A stretch of DNA of 64,000 bases, taken from the NCBI GenBank assembly GCA_005116835.1, contig SWDM01000018.1:479499-543498 (forward strand), written 5' to 3'. A model generated the notes under the pieces. The model was not told where the DNA came from. It was given only the letters and a program-made list of their open reading frames with translations, and searched no databases. The stretch is from Nitrospira sp. (lineage in GTDB: Bacteria > Nitrospirota > Nitrospiria > Nitrospirales > Nitrospiraceae). The position numbers and the translations under genes are program-made. This document shows, one piece after another, positions 43,680-53,188 of the stretch (the stretch's first letter is position 1; each line of letters starts with the position of its first letter).

Positions 43680-44516
43680 CTATTGGCTCTTCGCGCAACG
43701 AAACCCGTTGAGTCCCTGGTCCGTCGGCGAAATGAGGCTCCGATTCGAAGAGCGCATCGCCCGAGGATTGCTATTCCAGGCACCGCCACGGATCGCCCTG
43801 GTCCCACCCGTCGACGGCCCTATCGGATTCTTCGACGGACTGCTTTTATAATAGTTATAGTCGTAAAAATCACTGACCCATTCCCAGACATTCCCAGCCA
43901 TGTCATAGATGCCATAGGGACTCTTGCCCGCTTCGAACGATCCAATCGTCGCCAATACGCCGTGATTGTTCCAGTCCGATTTTCCGAAGTTCGCGTGAAG
44001 CGGAGTCGGAGGATCGTTACCCCACGGATAGATGCGGCCATCTGTCCCCCGCGCCGCCTTTTCCCACTCCGCCTCTGTCGGCAACCGCTTGCCGGCCCAC
44101 TTGCAGTATAAGAATGCATCCGTCGAATCCACATTCGCTATTGGACGCTTCTGATTCGCCGGTTGGTTCATCGTCTTCCAATCCGAAGGCTGATCGATCC
44201 CTTTCGCCGCAAGAAAGGCCGCATACTGCCCCACCGTCACTTCATACACATCCATGGAAAATGTGTCCAGATAGACCTTATGTTCAGGCTGTTCGTCTGA
44301 ATCTCCCGCAGCACTTCCCATTATAAACTCTCCCGCCGGCACCACCACCATCGCCCCCTCTTGAGGTTGGGCTTGAGGTGGAGCCGCTGCAGGCTTATCC
44401 TGAACTTGTTTCTGCCCTGTGACCACTTCCTTGGCGCCCTTCTCAACTGGTGCTGCAGCCATCGCTGGGTACACAGCGACTCCGAGCATCCCAACCAGCA
44501 TCAACATCATTCTCAT
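43680..44516 (-). CDS. FGE-sulfatase-fold (SUMF1-like) exported protein 2
   Basis: 278 residues from ATG 44516 (GGAGGCGG upstream, as in its paralogue). Signal peptide ending AMAAAP, short linker with EKGAKEVV, then the same fold: VVVPAGEFIMGSAAGDSDE, EVTVGQYAAFL, RLPTEAEWEKAARGTDGR, YPWGN, YDMAGNVWEWVSDFY and GFRCAKSQ. No cysteine pair in AWNSNPRAMRSSNRS, so probably not a formylglycine-generating enzyme. The two copies share about two thirds of their residues by eye and share leader sequences, pointing to a tandem duplication that included the promoter. Confidence 0.88.
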   Translation of the reverse strand: MRMMLMLVGMLGVAVYPAMAAAPVEKGAKEVVTGQKQVQDKPAAAPPQAQPQEGAMVVVPAGEFIMGSAAGDSDEQPEHKVYLDTFSMDVYEVTVGQYAAFLAAKGIDQPSDWKTMNQPANQKRPIANVDSTDAFLYCKWAGKRLPTEAEWEKAARGTDGRIYPWGNDPPTPLHANFGKSDWNNHGVLATIGSFEAGKSPYGIYDMAGNVWEWVSDFYDYNYYKSSPSKNPIGPSTGGTRAIRGGAWNSNPRAMRSSNRSLISPTDQGLNGFRCAKSQ

Positions 44517-44582
44517 GAACCGCCTCCGCATGTTATTGAGGGAACCATGGCGACCTGTCTACTCATCGCCTAATGCGCGGAA

Positions 44583-44612
44583 ACTATAAAGCTTCATGCC
44601 TCAGGAAGGCAA
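44583..44612 (-). promoter_or_regulatory. sigma70-like promoter of FGE-fold gene 2
   Basis: On the minus strand TTGCCT, an 18-base spacer and TATAGT, matching the element at 43532-43561. A start about seven bases past TATAGT would leave a leader of about 60 bases. Confidence 0.55.
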
Positions 44613-44756
44613 CCACTATGAAGATCATTAGACGGGAAAGATGAAACGTGACGTGTATCTTGCAGGGCGATTGACGATTACTCCATTGAACCGATGACGC
44701 GATTCAATGGAGGCTCTGCTGCACCGACGTAGTTTTTTTGCGGTCTGTCAGCTGCT

Positions 44757-45419
44757 TCAGCGATTGGTCAAAATAGACTCCATATTGTTCTCCAGATCGT
44801 TCACCACCACCCACTCGGTAGCGCCGGCCTTGCGCACGCTTGCCTCCCATTGAGCCAGGCGGTTGAGATACCGCCGGGGGTCGGCGTTGTCCGTGCCTAG
44901 CTTAGTCACATTCAACGCCACAATGCGGATACCATCGAGCTTGATCGGAAAGTCACGGATCGTGCCTTTGCCCAACTCTTGCTGCATATCGGAGAACACC
45001 ACGATGGTCTTGATGCCGGCCTTGGTCTCATTGAGATATTCCGCTCCTTGAATCAGCCCACCGGTAATATCGGTATAGGCACTGCCCTTCACGCCCTTGG
45101 AAAACGCTTCAATGCGTGTTTTAAATACTCGCTTTTGCGAGGTCGCCTGCGAGGGGCGCTTATCGAATGTGACCTTGGCCACGATGTCTTTCTCCGTAAA
45201 GCTTCGCGTCTCCACTTTCGCTACAGCCAGCGAATCTCCAGGGTTCAGCGTTGCCAGCAGATAATGGATAATCTTGGACGCCTTATTCATCTCCATCGCA
45301 TAGGTGCCGGACGTATCCACCAACATATACACACCATGGCTATGTATCCGGCTATCGCCACAAGCGCTGACGAGCACCATGCCGAACGACGCGATCAAAA
45401 GGGTCAGATATTTACTCAT
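44757..45419 (-). CDS. von Willebrand factor A-like lipoprotein
   Basis: 220 residues with GGAGG before ATG 45419. Lipobox VLVSACGDS; then a vWA fold with the MIDAS start VDTSGT, YTDITGGLIQGAEYL and IVVFSDMQQE. MIDAS domains bind divalent metal and mediate protein contacts. The start codon overlaps the stop of the upstream coiled-coil membrane protein by four bases, so the pair is made together and probably works together in the envelope. Confidence 0.78.
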   Translation of the reverse strand: MSKYLTLLIASFGMVLVSACGDSRIHSHGVYMLVDTSGTYAMEMNKASKIIHYLLATLNPGDSLAVAKVETRSFTEKDIVAKVTFDKRPSQATSQKRVFKTRIEAFSKGVKGSAYTDITGGLIQGAEYLNETKAGIKTIVVFSDMQQELGKGTIRDFPIKLDGIRIVALNVTKLGTDNADPRRYLNRLAQWEASVRKAGATEWVVVNDLENNMESILTNR

Positions 45420-46876
45420 GCTGCCCTCCTGAGTTTGGAAAGTTCCTTCTCTTCTGATTGACTCCTATCTCCCGTCGAACCTGCCCGCATCCCTATCACC
45501 CAGCGCTCTATCATCAGCGGAATGACGATCAGTACGTCATAGGCCAATTCGAGTACTTTGGAAAACCGCTTTAACAACAGGCTGGTGAACCTGAGCGAAA
45601 AACCGAGACCGCGCATAGCCTGCACGAGAAACACACCGAGCACGGTGCGCATAGAATACACGGCGCTTTCCAGCGGGATCGCCACGAATGCCAGCGCGAA
45701 CGGAAGCACAAAGCCCATGACCATTTGTCCGATCATCGGGATACGTGTCAGTAAACCATCCGACGCAGGTGTAGCGGCAGAGGCAAGGTCGCGCATCAGA
45801 GAAGCTTTATCGGCGACCAGCATATCGCGCATCAATGCTAGGGAAGACTCGATCCCGGCCAGGATAATCAAAAACGTCAGCGATGCGAACATCAAACGCT
45901 GACGCATACGATCATCCATAGTGGCAATCCTGGGAAACAACTGCGTAATGCGGAGCGACTCAAGCAGAAACAGGCCCATTGACGCTTCCATCAGAATAAT
46001 AACCAATGCCGCGACATCCGATGTTTTCAGACTGTTGGTGATGTAATCGCTGGCGCCCACCATCTCCGACATGGGCAGCGCGATCAGTTTGTAATTGATG
46101 AAGGCCCCGCCCAACGCGATCACCATAACCAGCGAAGAGATCGCAAGCTGCACGAAGCCAGACACTGTCAGAGCATGTTCTGTCTTGTTGTCCTTGGCCC
46201 GGATGCCCTCTAATTTTCCCATATGGCCATCGATCTGCTTCGCGTTGGTCTGGAGCGTCACCATTTTCTTTTCCATTTCACCTATCAGCTTTTCCACGGA
46301 TCGCCATGACGGTTGCATCGCTTTCAGTATCTTATGCCGCTCTTCATATGAGCGGCGAAACTCCGCAACAGTCTGATCATGGATCTTCTGGATCGATTTA
46401 TTGATGTCCTCCAGAAGCTTGCGTGGAATATCGCCTCCCGTTTTAATCTGTGCGACAGATTTGAGCGCGCCGACCCATTCTGGAGGGGGTGGCGGGATCT
46501 CTCCACATTTATGGTAATCGTCTTCGATGCGGGTCGCCTCCTCCATCATTTTTCGCTGCAAGGCAGGAAACTCATGCATATCCTTACGAATCATATCGCT
46601 CACTCGCTCGAATTCTCGGTCGATCACGACCGCTTGGCTCTCCTGCCCATGCGCCAACAACACCGACTGATTACGCAACTTCAGATTGTCTGCACAGAGA
46701 AACAGCCAGCGGGCAATGAATCGCGCAGACTGGGACAGCAACGCGCAGACTGAATGGATAACCCCGTGCATGGGCTTACGCGCTGCATACAAAAACAGCA
46801 TGGCCAGTATGGCCAACGCCAAAACAGAAAAGGCCACATTGCTAGGCCAAAATAGCCATGAATTCCAAGTCGTCAT
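45416..46876 (-). CDS. polytopic membrane protein with a coiled-coil loop
   Basis: 486 residues, GGGAGG before ATG 46876. One N-terminal membrane helix (VAFSVLALAILAMLFLYAA), a soluble helical stretch (about 60-240, including GEIPPPPPEWVGALKS and a coiled coil RSYEERHKILKAM...EMEKKMVTLQ), then five or six more helices (VQLAISSLVMVIALGGAF, LMFASLTFLIILAGIESSL, VMGFVLPFALAFVAIPLES). No family recognised. Coupled to the vWA lipoprotein (4-base overlap). The plan recalls proton-driven or scaffold membrane proteins working with periplasmic partners, but this is speculation. Confidence 0.72.
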   Translation of the reverse strand: MTTWNSWLFWPSNVAFSVLALAILAMLFLYAARKPMHGVIHSVCALLSQSARFIARWLFLCADNLKLRNQSVLLAHGQESQAVVIDREFERVSDMIRKDMHEFPALQRKMMEEATRIEDDYHKCGEIPPPPPEWVGALKSVAQIKTGGDIPRKLLEDINKSIQKIHDQTVAEFRRSYEERHKILKAMQPSWRSVEKLIGEMEKKMVTLQTNAKQIDGHMGKLEGIRAKDNKTEHALTVSGFVQLAISSLVMVIALGGAFINYKLIALPMSEMVGASDYITNSLKTSDVAALVIILMEASMGLFLLESLRITQLFPRIATMDDRMRQRLMFASLTFLIILAGIESSLALMRDMLVADKASLMRDLASAATPASDGLLTRIPMIGQMVMGFVLPFALAFVAIPLESAVYSMRTVLGVFLVQAMRGLGFSLRFTSLLLKRFSKVLELAYDVLIVIPLMIERWVIGMRAGSTGDRSQSEEKELSKLRRAA

Positions 46877-47140
46877 TACCGTTCCTCCCTTTGCTGAAAT
46901 CCGCAGCTTGTCTCGTCGAGATCATCGAACATATGCGACGCGCTCGGTCCAAAAAACTCCTCACTGTATGCTTGAGACTACACCTGGGGTTTTCCCTGAT
47001 CTGCAACCTCGCATCAACTCGCGCCGCCTTTATCTTGACACTCGGGCTATAGGAGAGAGGGCTTAGCCGGGTTTTCCCTCTATATGAATCGTGACGCGTG
47101 AATGGCTGCGGGGCACAGCATCCAGACCTACAGAGCATTA

Positions 47141-47256
47141 TTCATGCCGATTTGCGGAGAAATAGCAGAGCGATGTGCGATAAACGCGAAGGACGGATTG
47201 TTTTCTCGTTTGTTTGGTTTAACCAGATAGACCACATGCACCAGATGAACTATCCA
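47141..47256. repeat. decayed repeat fragments
   Basis: CATTATTCATGCCGATTTGCGGAGAAAT resembles an end of the GCATTATTCA family, and TTTGTTTGGTTTAACCAGATAGACCACATGCACCAGATGAAC resembles the TTTGG palindrome. Both are degenerate. They lie in the non-coding gap 46877-47279 between divergently oriented units. Confidence 0.4.
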
Positions 47257-47279
47257 CACTTGCGACTGTCTTGCGTGAG

Positions 47280-47810
47280 TCAGGAGGGGCCGATCGCGTC
47301 CCAGAGTTTCATAACGATCCACAAGACCAGCACGATGAGAAGGACCAGCAACAGAACGGTCCCGACAATGATGCAGGTCACATAGAGCCTGGCCTGCTGT
47401 GTTTCTCGGTAGGGTTGTGTCGCAGCTCGTCTCAGAAGTTCTGCATTCCTCGCGTGACTACGGAACCAAAGAGAAAAGAGGTCACCGGCAATGGGGATGG
47501 CGCCGATGGTTCCATTGATGAGGAGATTCAAGCTCATCCGTGCAATGACGATCTGCGGAACTTGAAGCCGCGCGGCCAATACCAAGATCGCTGTCCCAAT
47601 GAAATTGGCCAGGATGTCGCCAAGTCCTGGTATCAGCCCAAGCAGCGGATCGAGCCCCACATAGAAGGGGGTGCCGGGGATCTTGACGGTTGTATCCAGA
47701 ACCTTGGCTAAAAGCTCTGCCGTCGCCACCAGGGCGTCTCGCTGAGGATCGGGAGAGGACGGCTTAGAGAAGGGAGGCGGGACTGAATCAACCACGACGT
47801 GAAAGGGCAA
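47280..47810 (-). CDS. DUF4112 membrane protein
   Basis: About 176 residues. Core LLAKVLDTTVKIPGTPFYVGLDPLLGLIPGLGDILANF is the DUF4112 signature (shown here as two parts: VKIPGTPFYVGLDPLLGLIP and GLGDILANF), followed by GTIGAIPIAGDLFSLWFRS and a C-terminal membrane helix (IIVGTVLLLVLLIVLVLWIV). The function of the family is unknown. The start is uncertain: TTG 47810 lies within the end of the CoA-binding gene, and a GTG a few codons later is possible. Confidence 0.82.
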   Translation of the reverse strand: MPFHVVVDSVPPPFSKPSSPDPQRDALVATAELLAKVLDTTVKIPGTPFYVGLDPLLGLIPGLGDILANFIGTAILVLAARLQVPQIVIARMSLNLLINGTIGAIPIAGDLFSLWFRSHARNAELLRRAATQPYRETQQARLYVTCIIVGTVLLLVLLIVLVLWIVMKLWDAIGPS

Positions 47811-48204
47811 TATGTTCTTTGAGCCAACAGCGGTCCATCACGACAAGCAGACCAGATTCTTTAGCATGAATGGCTGCCTGTTCGTTTATGACCCCCTCTT
47901 GCAACCAAACCGCAGTGACACCCTGCGCAATCGCTTCTTCTACGATTGGGAGCACGTCTTCTGACTTCCTGAAAATATCGACAAGATCGACTTTGGTTGG
48001 TACAGCAGCAAGTGATGGGTAGGCCTGCTCGCCAAGCACCTCTGTCTCATTGGGGTTCACCGGGATGATCCGATAGCCAGAGGCTTTCATATAACTCGCC
48101 ACTCTATAGGAGGGGCGTGCCGGATTCGAGGACAGCCCCACGACGGCTATCGTGCGGCAGTCCTTGAGGATTCGTGCAATCGACATCTCATCTGTATCGC
48201 CCAT
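47788..48204 (-). CDS. CoA-binding-domain protein (YccU type)
   Basis: 138 residues from ATG 48204. Rossmann-type CoA-binding domain: TIAVVGLSSNPARPSYRVASYM, then GYRIIPVNPNETEVLG and VDLVDIFRKSEDVLPIV, AVWLQEGVINEQAA and VVMDRCWLKEH. This is the stand-alone YccU-like family, which binds CoA or acyl-CoA; the role is not settled. Its end overlaps the DUF4112 gene. The sequence is shown in pieces; the family match is strong. Confidence 0.85.
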   Translation of the reverse strand: MGDTDEMSIARILKDCRTIAVVGLSSNPARPSYRVASYMKASGYRIIPVNPNETEVLGEQAYPSLAAVPTKVDLVDIFRKSEDVLPIVEEAIAQGVTAVWLQEGVINEQAAIHAKESGLLVVMDRCWLKEHIALSRRG

Positions 48205-48366
48205 GGGATTCAACAATATCATGAGATACACTACAGAACAATTCCAGCTGAAGGCCTTTTCAATATCCGGTTACTGAAAGGATCCGTCCCTTGCCGACAT
48301 ACCAAAGATAAGTCCTATTGCCATGGCCGGCTCGGTCTGGCGCAACGCTTAACGATGGAGGTTTGT

Positions 48367-50454
48367 ATGTACGCTCGGTTGATCCACTCTCGTCACGCCC
48401 CCATGAGGCAGTTGATTCTCATCTCACTCCTATTATTCCCTTGGCCTGTGCTGGCAGAGGAAGGGCCGGCACTCCCCCTTTCCAAGATCGTGCTCTATTC
48501 CAGCGGCGTGGGATATTTCCAACATGACGGCACGGCAAACAACCGAATGCAACTCGACCTTCGCCTGCATGCAAACCAGATCAACGACATGCTCAAGAGT
48601 TTGGTCGTGCAAGATTTTGGTGGAGGTAGAATCTCAACCGTCACCTACGGTTCACGCGATCCTGTAACGAAGACGCTCGGAAGCTTCGGCATCAATCTAA
48701 ACGGTAATCCGACCCTGGGACAGATTCTGACTCAGGTCCGTGGGGAACCGGTCGAAGTCACCGCGCCCAATCCCATCGTCGGCACATTACTGGGCGTGGA
48801 AAAGAAAATAGAATCCATCGGCGAGGGTTCACAGCACCGCGTCATTGAGCAGGAATATGTCACGCTCCTGACAGAAGAAGGATTCCGCTCACTCTCGCTG
48901 GCGAATGTGCAGCGCATCAAATTGACCAATCCCACCTTGAATGCTGAACTGCACCAGGCGCTGGCCATACTCGCGACGAATCACGATGCCCAGAAAAAGA
49001 CCGTCTCGATTACCTTCGACGGCACCGGAAACCGTCAAGTCCGTATCGCATACCTAACGGAAACCCCGGTCTGGAAAACCAGCTATCGACTCGTCTTGGA
49101 CGAGGACAAGGCGCCCTATCTGCAAGGCTGGGCCATTGTGGAGAATCAGACACCGCAGGACTGGCGCAACGTGAAACTCTCTCTTGTCTCAGGACGGCCT
49201 ATTTCCTTCACGATGGATCTGTATCAACCGCTCTACAACCCACGTCCCGTCGTTCAACCTGAGCTCTACGCCAACCTCAAACCTCAGACGTACGGCGATG
49301 CCATGGATGAACTCAAGCCGATGGCTCCTGCCCCACAAGCCCGCAGCGACATGAAAAAAGAGCGTTTGCTCGGCAAGATGGCCCAAGGTGCTACCAGTAA
49401 TCGGGCCAATGCTCCGGCAGCAGCATCCGTCGCCGCGGAAATGGAGATGGGCGGCCTGGAAGAAGGTGTTGCCCCCATGGCGATGGCAGAAGACAAGGGC
49501 GAGCTATTCGAATATCGTATAGACCAGCCCGTCACCCTCGCCAAACACACCAGCGCGCTGCTGCCCATTATCGGCCAGACGCTCCAGGGCCAAAAAGTAT
49601 CGCTCTACAACCAGCGCGTCAATGCAAAACATCCACTAAATGGGTATCGCCTAAAGAACACTTCCGCTCTACATCTAATGCAAGGCCCTATCACACTGTT
49701 TGACAGCGGAACCTATGCAGGCGACGCGCGCATCGAAGATCTTCCTCCGGGACAAGACCGGCTGATCAGCTATGCCCTCGATCTCAAGACCGAAGTGGAA
49801 TCCAAACTCGAAGGCGGCACACAAGAGCTTGCGATGGTCTCGCTGAAGAAGGGCACGATGCTCATCTCACGCCGTTTGGTCGAAGACCGGACCTATCTCG
49901 TGAAGAACCGCGACGCCAAAGCCAAGACCATATTGATCGAACAACCCTATCGTGCAGACTGGAAACTTGCCGAACCGAAGGACCCGACAGAACGGACACG
50001 TGACCTGTACCGCTTCAGCATCGCAGTCGATCCGGGGAAAAGCGCGACAGTCCGCGTCAAAGAAACACTGCCTATTCAGGAATCGATCCTCTTGATGGAA
50101 GGCGGCATCGACCAAATTGCCTATTACCAGCAAGCGAAGGAAGTCAGCCAAAAAGTAAAAGAGGCGCTGCAACGTGTGGTGCAGTTACGCGGTAAGCTGG
50201 ATGACGCGCGCGCCCAACGGACTCGCCTCGACCAACGCACTGCCGAGATCACCTCGGAGCATGCTCGCATCCGCGAGAATATGCAGCGGCTCCAGCAAAA
50301 CTCCGATCTCTATAATCGCTATGTCAAGAAGCTGGATCAGCAGGAGACTGAGCTGGAAAAACTGCGCAAGGAGATCGAGAGCCTCAAGAATACAGAAGAG
50401 GAACATCGGCGAGAATTGCAGAACTACGTGATGAATCTGGACGTGGCATCCTGA
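48367..50454 (+). CDS. exported DUF4139/DUF4140-type protein
   Basis: 695 residues from ATG 48367, chosen because GGAGG is five bases upstream; an ATG 12 bases earlier overlaps that site. Signal peptide (LILISLLLFPWPVLA). The N-terminal part begins LSKIVLYSSGVGYFQHDG; the middle has VRIAYLTETPVWKTSYRLVL, WAIVENQTPQDWRNVKLSLVSG, typical of DUF4139; the C-terminal 100 residues are coiled coil (LRGKLDDARAQRTRLDQR, LEKLRKEIESLKNTEEEHRR). Function unknown; probably an envelope protein. A hairpin repeat separates it from the convergent DsbA-like gene. Confidence 0.82.
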   Translation: MYARLIHSRHAPMRQLILISLLLFPWPVLAEEGPALPLSKIVLYSSGVGYFQHDGTANNRMQLDLRLHANQINDMLKSLVVQDFGGGRISTVTYGSRDPVTKTLGSFGINLNGNPTLGQILTQVRGEPVEVTAPNPIVGTLLGVEKKIESIGEGSQHRVIEQEYVTLLTEEGFRSLSLANVQRIKLTNPTLNAELHQALAILATNHDAQKKTVSITFDGTGNRQVRIAYLTETPVWKTSYRLVLDEDKAPYLQGWAIVENQTPQDWRNVKLSLVSGRPISFTMDLYQPLYNPRPVVQPELYANLKPQTYGDAMDELKPMAPAPQARSDMKKERLLGKMAQGATSNRANAPAAASVAAEMEMGGLEEGVAPMAMAEDKGELFEYRIDQPVTLAKHTSALLPIIGQTLQGQKVSLYNQRVNAKHPLNGYRLKNTSALHLMQGPITLFDSGTYAGDARIEDLPPGQDRLISYALDLKTEVESKLEGGTQELAMVSLKKGTMLISRRLVEDRTYLVKNRDAKAKTILIEQPYRADWKLAEPKDPTERTRDLYRFSIAVDPGKSATVRVKETLPIQESILLMEGGIDQIAYYQQAKEVSQKVKEALQRVVQLRGKLDDARAQRTRLDQRTAEITSEHARIRENMQRLQQNSDLYNRYVKKLDQQETELEKLRKEIESLKNTEEEHRRELQNYVMNLDVAS

Positions 50455-50460
50455 TAAAGC

Positions 50461-50536
50461 AGGTTAAGGTCAAGGCTGAGGTTGAGATAAATTACGCTCG
50501 GTCGTTCTCGACCTTAACCTCAGCCTCGGCCTTGAT
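50461..50536. terminator. inverted repeat between convergent genes
   Basis: AGGTTAAGGTCAAGGCTGAGGTTGAG and, 20 bases on, CTCGACCTTAACCTCAGCCTCGGCCTTG form an imperfect long hairpin. It lies at the meeting point of the DUF4139 (+) and DsbA-like (-) genes and overlaps the last codons of the latter. Confidence 0.5.
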
Positions 50537-51107
50537 TGAAGAACTGTCGTATCTGCTCCTCCGGGGCACAGCCAACGAGGAGATAATGATCCGGCGAGAC
50601 AATGAGGGGAACCCCAGCCTGGCCTGTGACGTGCCAGGCCGCTTCCCATTCTTGAGCTACCCGTCGATCCTCGCCATCGATCGTACCGACACTCTCCGGT
50701 GAGCCTCCTACCTGCTCGACCAATTGCCTGAGTACCTCCGAATCGGAGATATCCCTGCCTTCACACCAGAAAGCCCGATAGGTCTCACGCACAAACGCCA
50801 TCGCACGCGATGGATCGCGCCGTAAGAGCGCCACCGCTTGTTCAATCGCAAGCTTCGTATTGGGCTTACCAGGAGGGAGCGCAATGGGCAACCCTGGCGC
50901 CAGCCGCTGAACGACCGCCACTTCGTGGCGTAGCTCAGCCCCCAGCGAGCCCTGCCACGGTTTCATTGGGCGGGGAAGATGCGACGCATGCTGTACACCC
51001 CGCCATTCACAGAGCGAAAGCAAGCTCAGTTCATGCAGCCGTTCGTGCATCGCATAACAGAACGGACAGTTAAAATCGCTGTAGAGAAGGTTCCGTTTTT
51101 CATTCAC
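50520..51107 (-). CDS. DsbA-family thiol oxidoreductase
   Basis: 195 residues from GTG 51107. Thioredoxin-like start LLYSDFNCPFCYAMHERL with CPFC (C14, C17), a helical insertion, and a C-terminal GQAGVPLIV with the cis-proline. There is no signal peptide, so it is cytoplasmic, like FrnE- or 2-hydroxychromene isomerase-type members of the family. The substrate is unknown. Confidence 0.85.
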   Translation of the reverse strand: MNEKRNLLYSDFNCPFCYAMHERLHELSLLSLCEWRGVQHASHLPRPMKPWQGSLGAELRHEVAVVQRLAPGLPIALPPGKPNTKLAIEQAVALLRRDPSRAMAFVRETYRAFWCEGRDISDSEVLRQLVEQVGGSPESVGTIDGEDRRVAQEWEAAWHVTGQAGVPLIVSPDHYLLVGCAPEEQIRQFFNQGRG

Positions 51108-51265
51108 GTTATCTATTCTCCTCTGGACCCCGTGACCCTTAACTTCTACAGATCGATATGGTACCGACGCGCTCGAACAAAATCCACCGTCAAGACGTAA
51201 TGCCAGTCAAACTTTCTGCAATGAGTCATGCTTCGGGAAAGAACAGACCTTCAACGGAAGTCGGG

Positions 51266-53188
51266 CTATGCGAGGAGACGCTCCAGTTTTGCACGGAGGG
51301 TTGGGAGGGTTATTGGCTTCGTAACGACATCATCCATTCCGGCTTGCCGACACTTCTGTTCGTCCTCCGATGACGCGTGCCCGGTGAGGGCAATGATGGG
51401 CAGATGTCTGGTCGTGGTTTGTTCCTGTCGTCTGATCTCTTGAGTGGCTTCATATCCATCCATCTCCGGCATTTCGCAATCCATCAGCACGGCATCGTAG
51501 GTGGCGTGGGCAATGGAATTCACAGCCTCCCGCCCGTTCCGTGCCACCTCCACTTGGCATCCGATTTTCTGCAGAAATTTGCACGCCACAACCTGATTGA
51601 TTTCATTGTCGTCTACGACAAGAATCCTGAGCGGGGTGGTGCGGTCCGCCATCGATGCAATGGCCGGCCTCACAGCCTGAGCAGAAGTCATGCGCTGAAT
51701 CGCAGGCAACAGGCTTGTGAAATAGGTAAAGGAACTGCCCTTTCCTGGCGTGCTCTCCACCATCATGGCTCCACCCATGAGCTCAACCAGTTGGCAACAG
51801 ATCATCAAGCCCAGCCCGGTTCCCCCGTATCGCCTGGCCGTCGATTCCTCTGCCTGAGCATAAGCTCCGAATAATCGCGTTTGCTGATCCGCAGTGATGC
51901 CGATACCTGTGTCCTTCACCGTCCACTGGAGAACCACGGCGTCGGAATTGTCCTGATTAGACGGCATTGTCTTTACGGATATGTGAATCCCGCCCCGCTC
52001 AGTAAACTTGACGGCATTACCAACCAGATTAAACAGAATTTGCCGCAGGCGGACTGGATCACCGCGTAACACAGCGGGGATTTCCGGTGCCACTTGAACC
52101 TGAACGAGCAACTCTTTCTTCTTCGCCGCTTCCGACGTCAGCGTGATGACGTCCGCAATGAGAGAACGGAGTTCAACGTCGGCGACTTCCAATGACATCT
52201 TTCCCGCTTCGATCTTCGAGAAGTCAAGAATATCGTTCACGAGCACTAAGAGCGACTCAGCCGACCGGTGCATGGTTTCCAGTAACTGCCGTTGTGGATC
52301 GGCGAGAGCGGTATCCTGAAGCAGTTGCGTGCATCCCAGCACGCCGTTCATCGGGGTGCGCAATTCGTGACTCATCGTGGCCAGGAAGATTGCTTTCGCA
52401 CGGGCCGACTCTTCTGCTGCTTCTTTCGCACGACGCAATTCCACGTCTGCGGTAATATCAGTTCCATAGGCTCTGACCTGCTTCAACTCCCCTAACGGAA
52501 AGAAGGACCAGGCCAGCACACGGTCTTCAACGTGATGTTCCAATCGAATGGTGGGTTGCTGCGACTCAAGACAGTGATTCAGCACATCCGACAAGTTCGG
52601 CGGGAATACGGCTTCCACTCGTCCCTGGATGGAGGTGCCGTAATTGAGGAGTTCTACCATAGCGGTATTGGCATAGAGCATGATGCCGGCTTCATCAAAC
52701 TCGACAATTGGATTCGGCGCATCCTCCGAAAGCCTGGCTACCCGTTGAATATCCCGCTCCGCTTCCCGTTCCACCGTCAGATCACGACAGACAACAAGAG
52801 CCCCAACAGGCTCCAGGCCTTGACACCTGGGCCAGAACGTCGCCGCGATCTCAATCCCTGTACCATCGGCTCGGATCCATTGATGGGACGATACCATTGT
52901 GACTTCACCGGTTCGTACGGTGTGCTCCAAGGGACAACCGCGATGACTGCCCTCCTTTGAGGAAAGACAGCCCACCAACTCGTGAAACACTGAGCCGATG
53001 ACGTCCTGATGACGGCCCACGAGCTGCTGCGCCACGGGGTTGAGAGACAATATCCGACCCTCTCGATCCGTCACAAACATCGCTTCTCCGGATGACTCGA
53101 GAATGAGAAACGTATCCTCACGAGTAGGCAACCAGGACACGCTCCCTTTGGGGGCAGGATCAGGGGTGGAACTGAGGGACAGGCTCAT
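51266..53188 (-). CDS. hybrid sensor histidine kinase (PAS-PAS-HisKA-HATPase-REC)
   Basis: 640 residues, soluble. Two PAS domains (about 25-130 with EAMFVTDREGRILSLNP, and 150-255 with PNPIVEFDEAGIMLYANTAM), HisKA phosphoacceptor ATMSHELRTPMNG, HATPase with NLVGNAVKFTE, DTGIGI and GGTGLGLMI, and a C-terminal receiver with VVDDNEIN and phosphoacceptor D in LMDCEMPEMDGYE. No transmembrane segment, so an intracellular signal is sensed. The start codon overlaps the stop of the HD-GYP gene upstream, so the kinase and that protein form one signalling unit. Confidence 0.93.
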   Translation of the reverse strand: MSLSLSSTPDPAPKGSVSWLPTREDTFLILESSGEAMFVTDREGRILSLNPVAQQLVGRHQDVIGSVFHELVGCLSSKEGSHRGCPLEHTVRTGEVTMVSSHQWIRADGTGIEIAATFWPRCQGLEPVGALVVCRDLTVEREAERDIQRVARLSEDAPNPIVEFDEAGIMLYANTAMVELLNYGTSIQGRVEAVFPPNLSDVLNHCLESQQPTIRLEHHVEDRVLAWSFFPLGELKQVRAYGTDITADVELRRAKEAAEESARAKAIFLATMSHELRTPMNGVLGCTQLLQDTALADPQRQLLETMHRSAESLLVLVNDILDFSKIEAGKMSLEVADVELRSLIADVITLTSEAAKKKELLVQVQVAPEIPAVLRGDPVRLRQILFNLVGNAVKFTERGGIHISVKTMPSNQDNSDAVVLQWTVKDTGIGITADQQTRLFGAYAQAEESTARRYGGTGLGLMICCQLVELMGGAMMVESTPGKGSSFTYFTSLLPAIQRMTSAQAVRPAIASMADRTTPLRILVVDDNEINQVVACKFLQKIGCQVEVARNGREAVNSIAHATYDAVLMDCEMPEMDGYEATQEIRRQEQTTTRHLPIIALTGHASSEDEQKCRQAGMDDVVTKPITLPTLRAKLERLLA

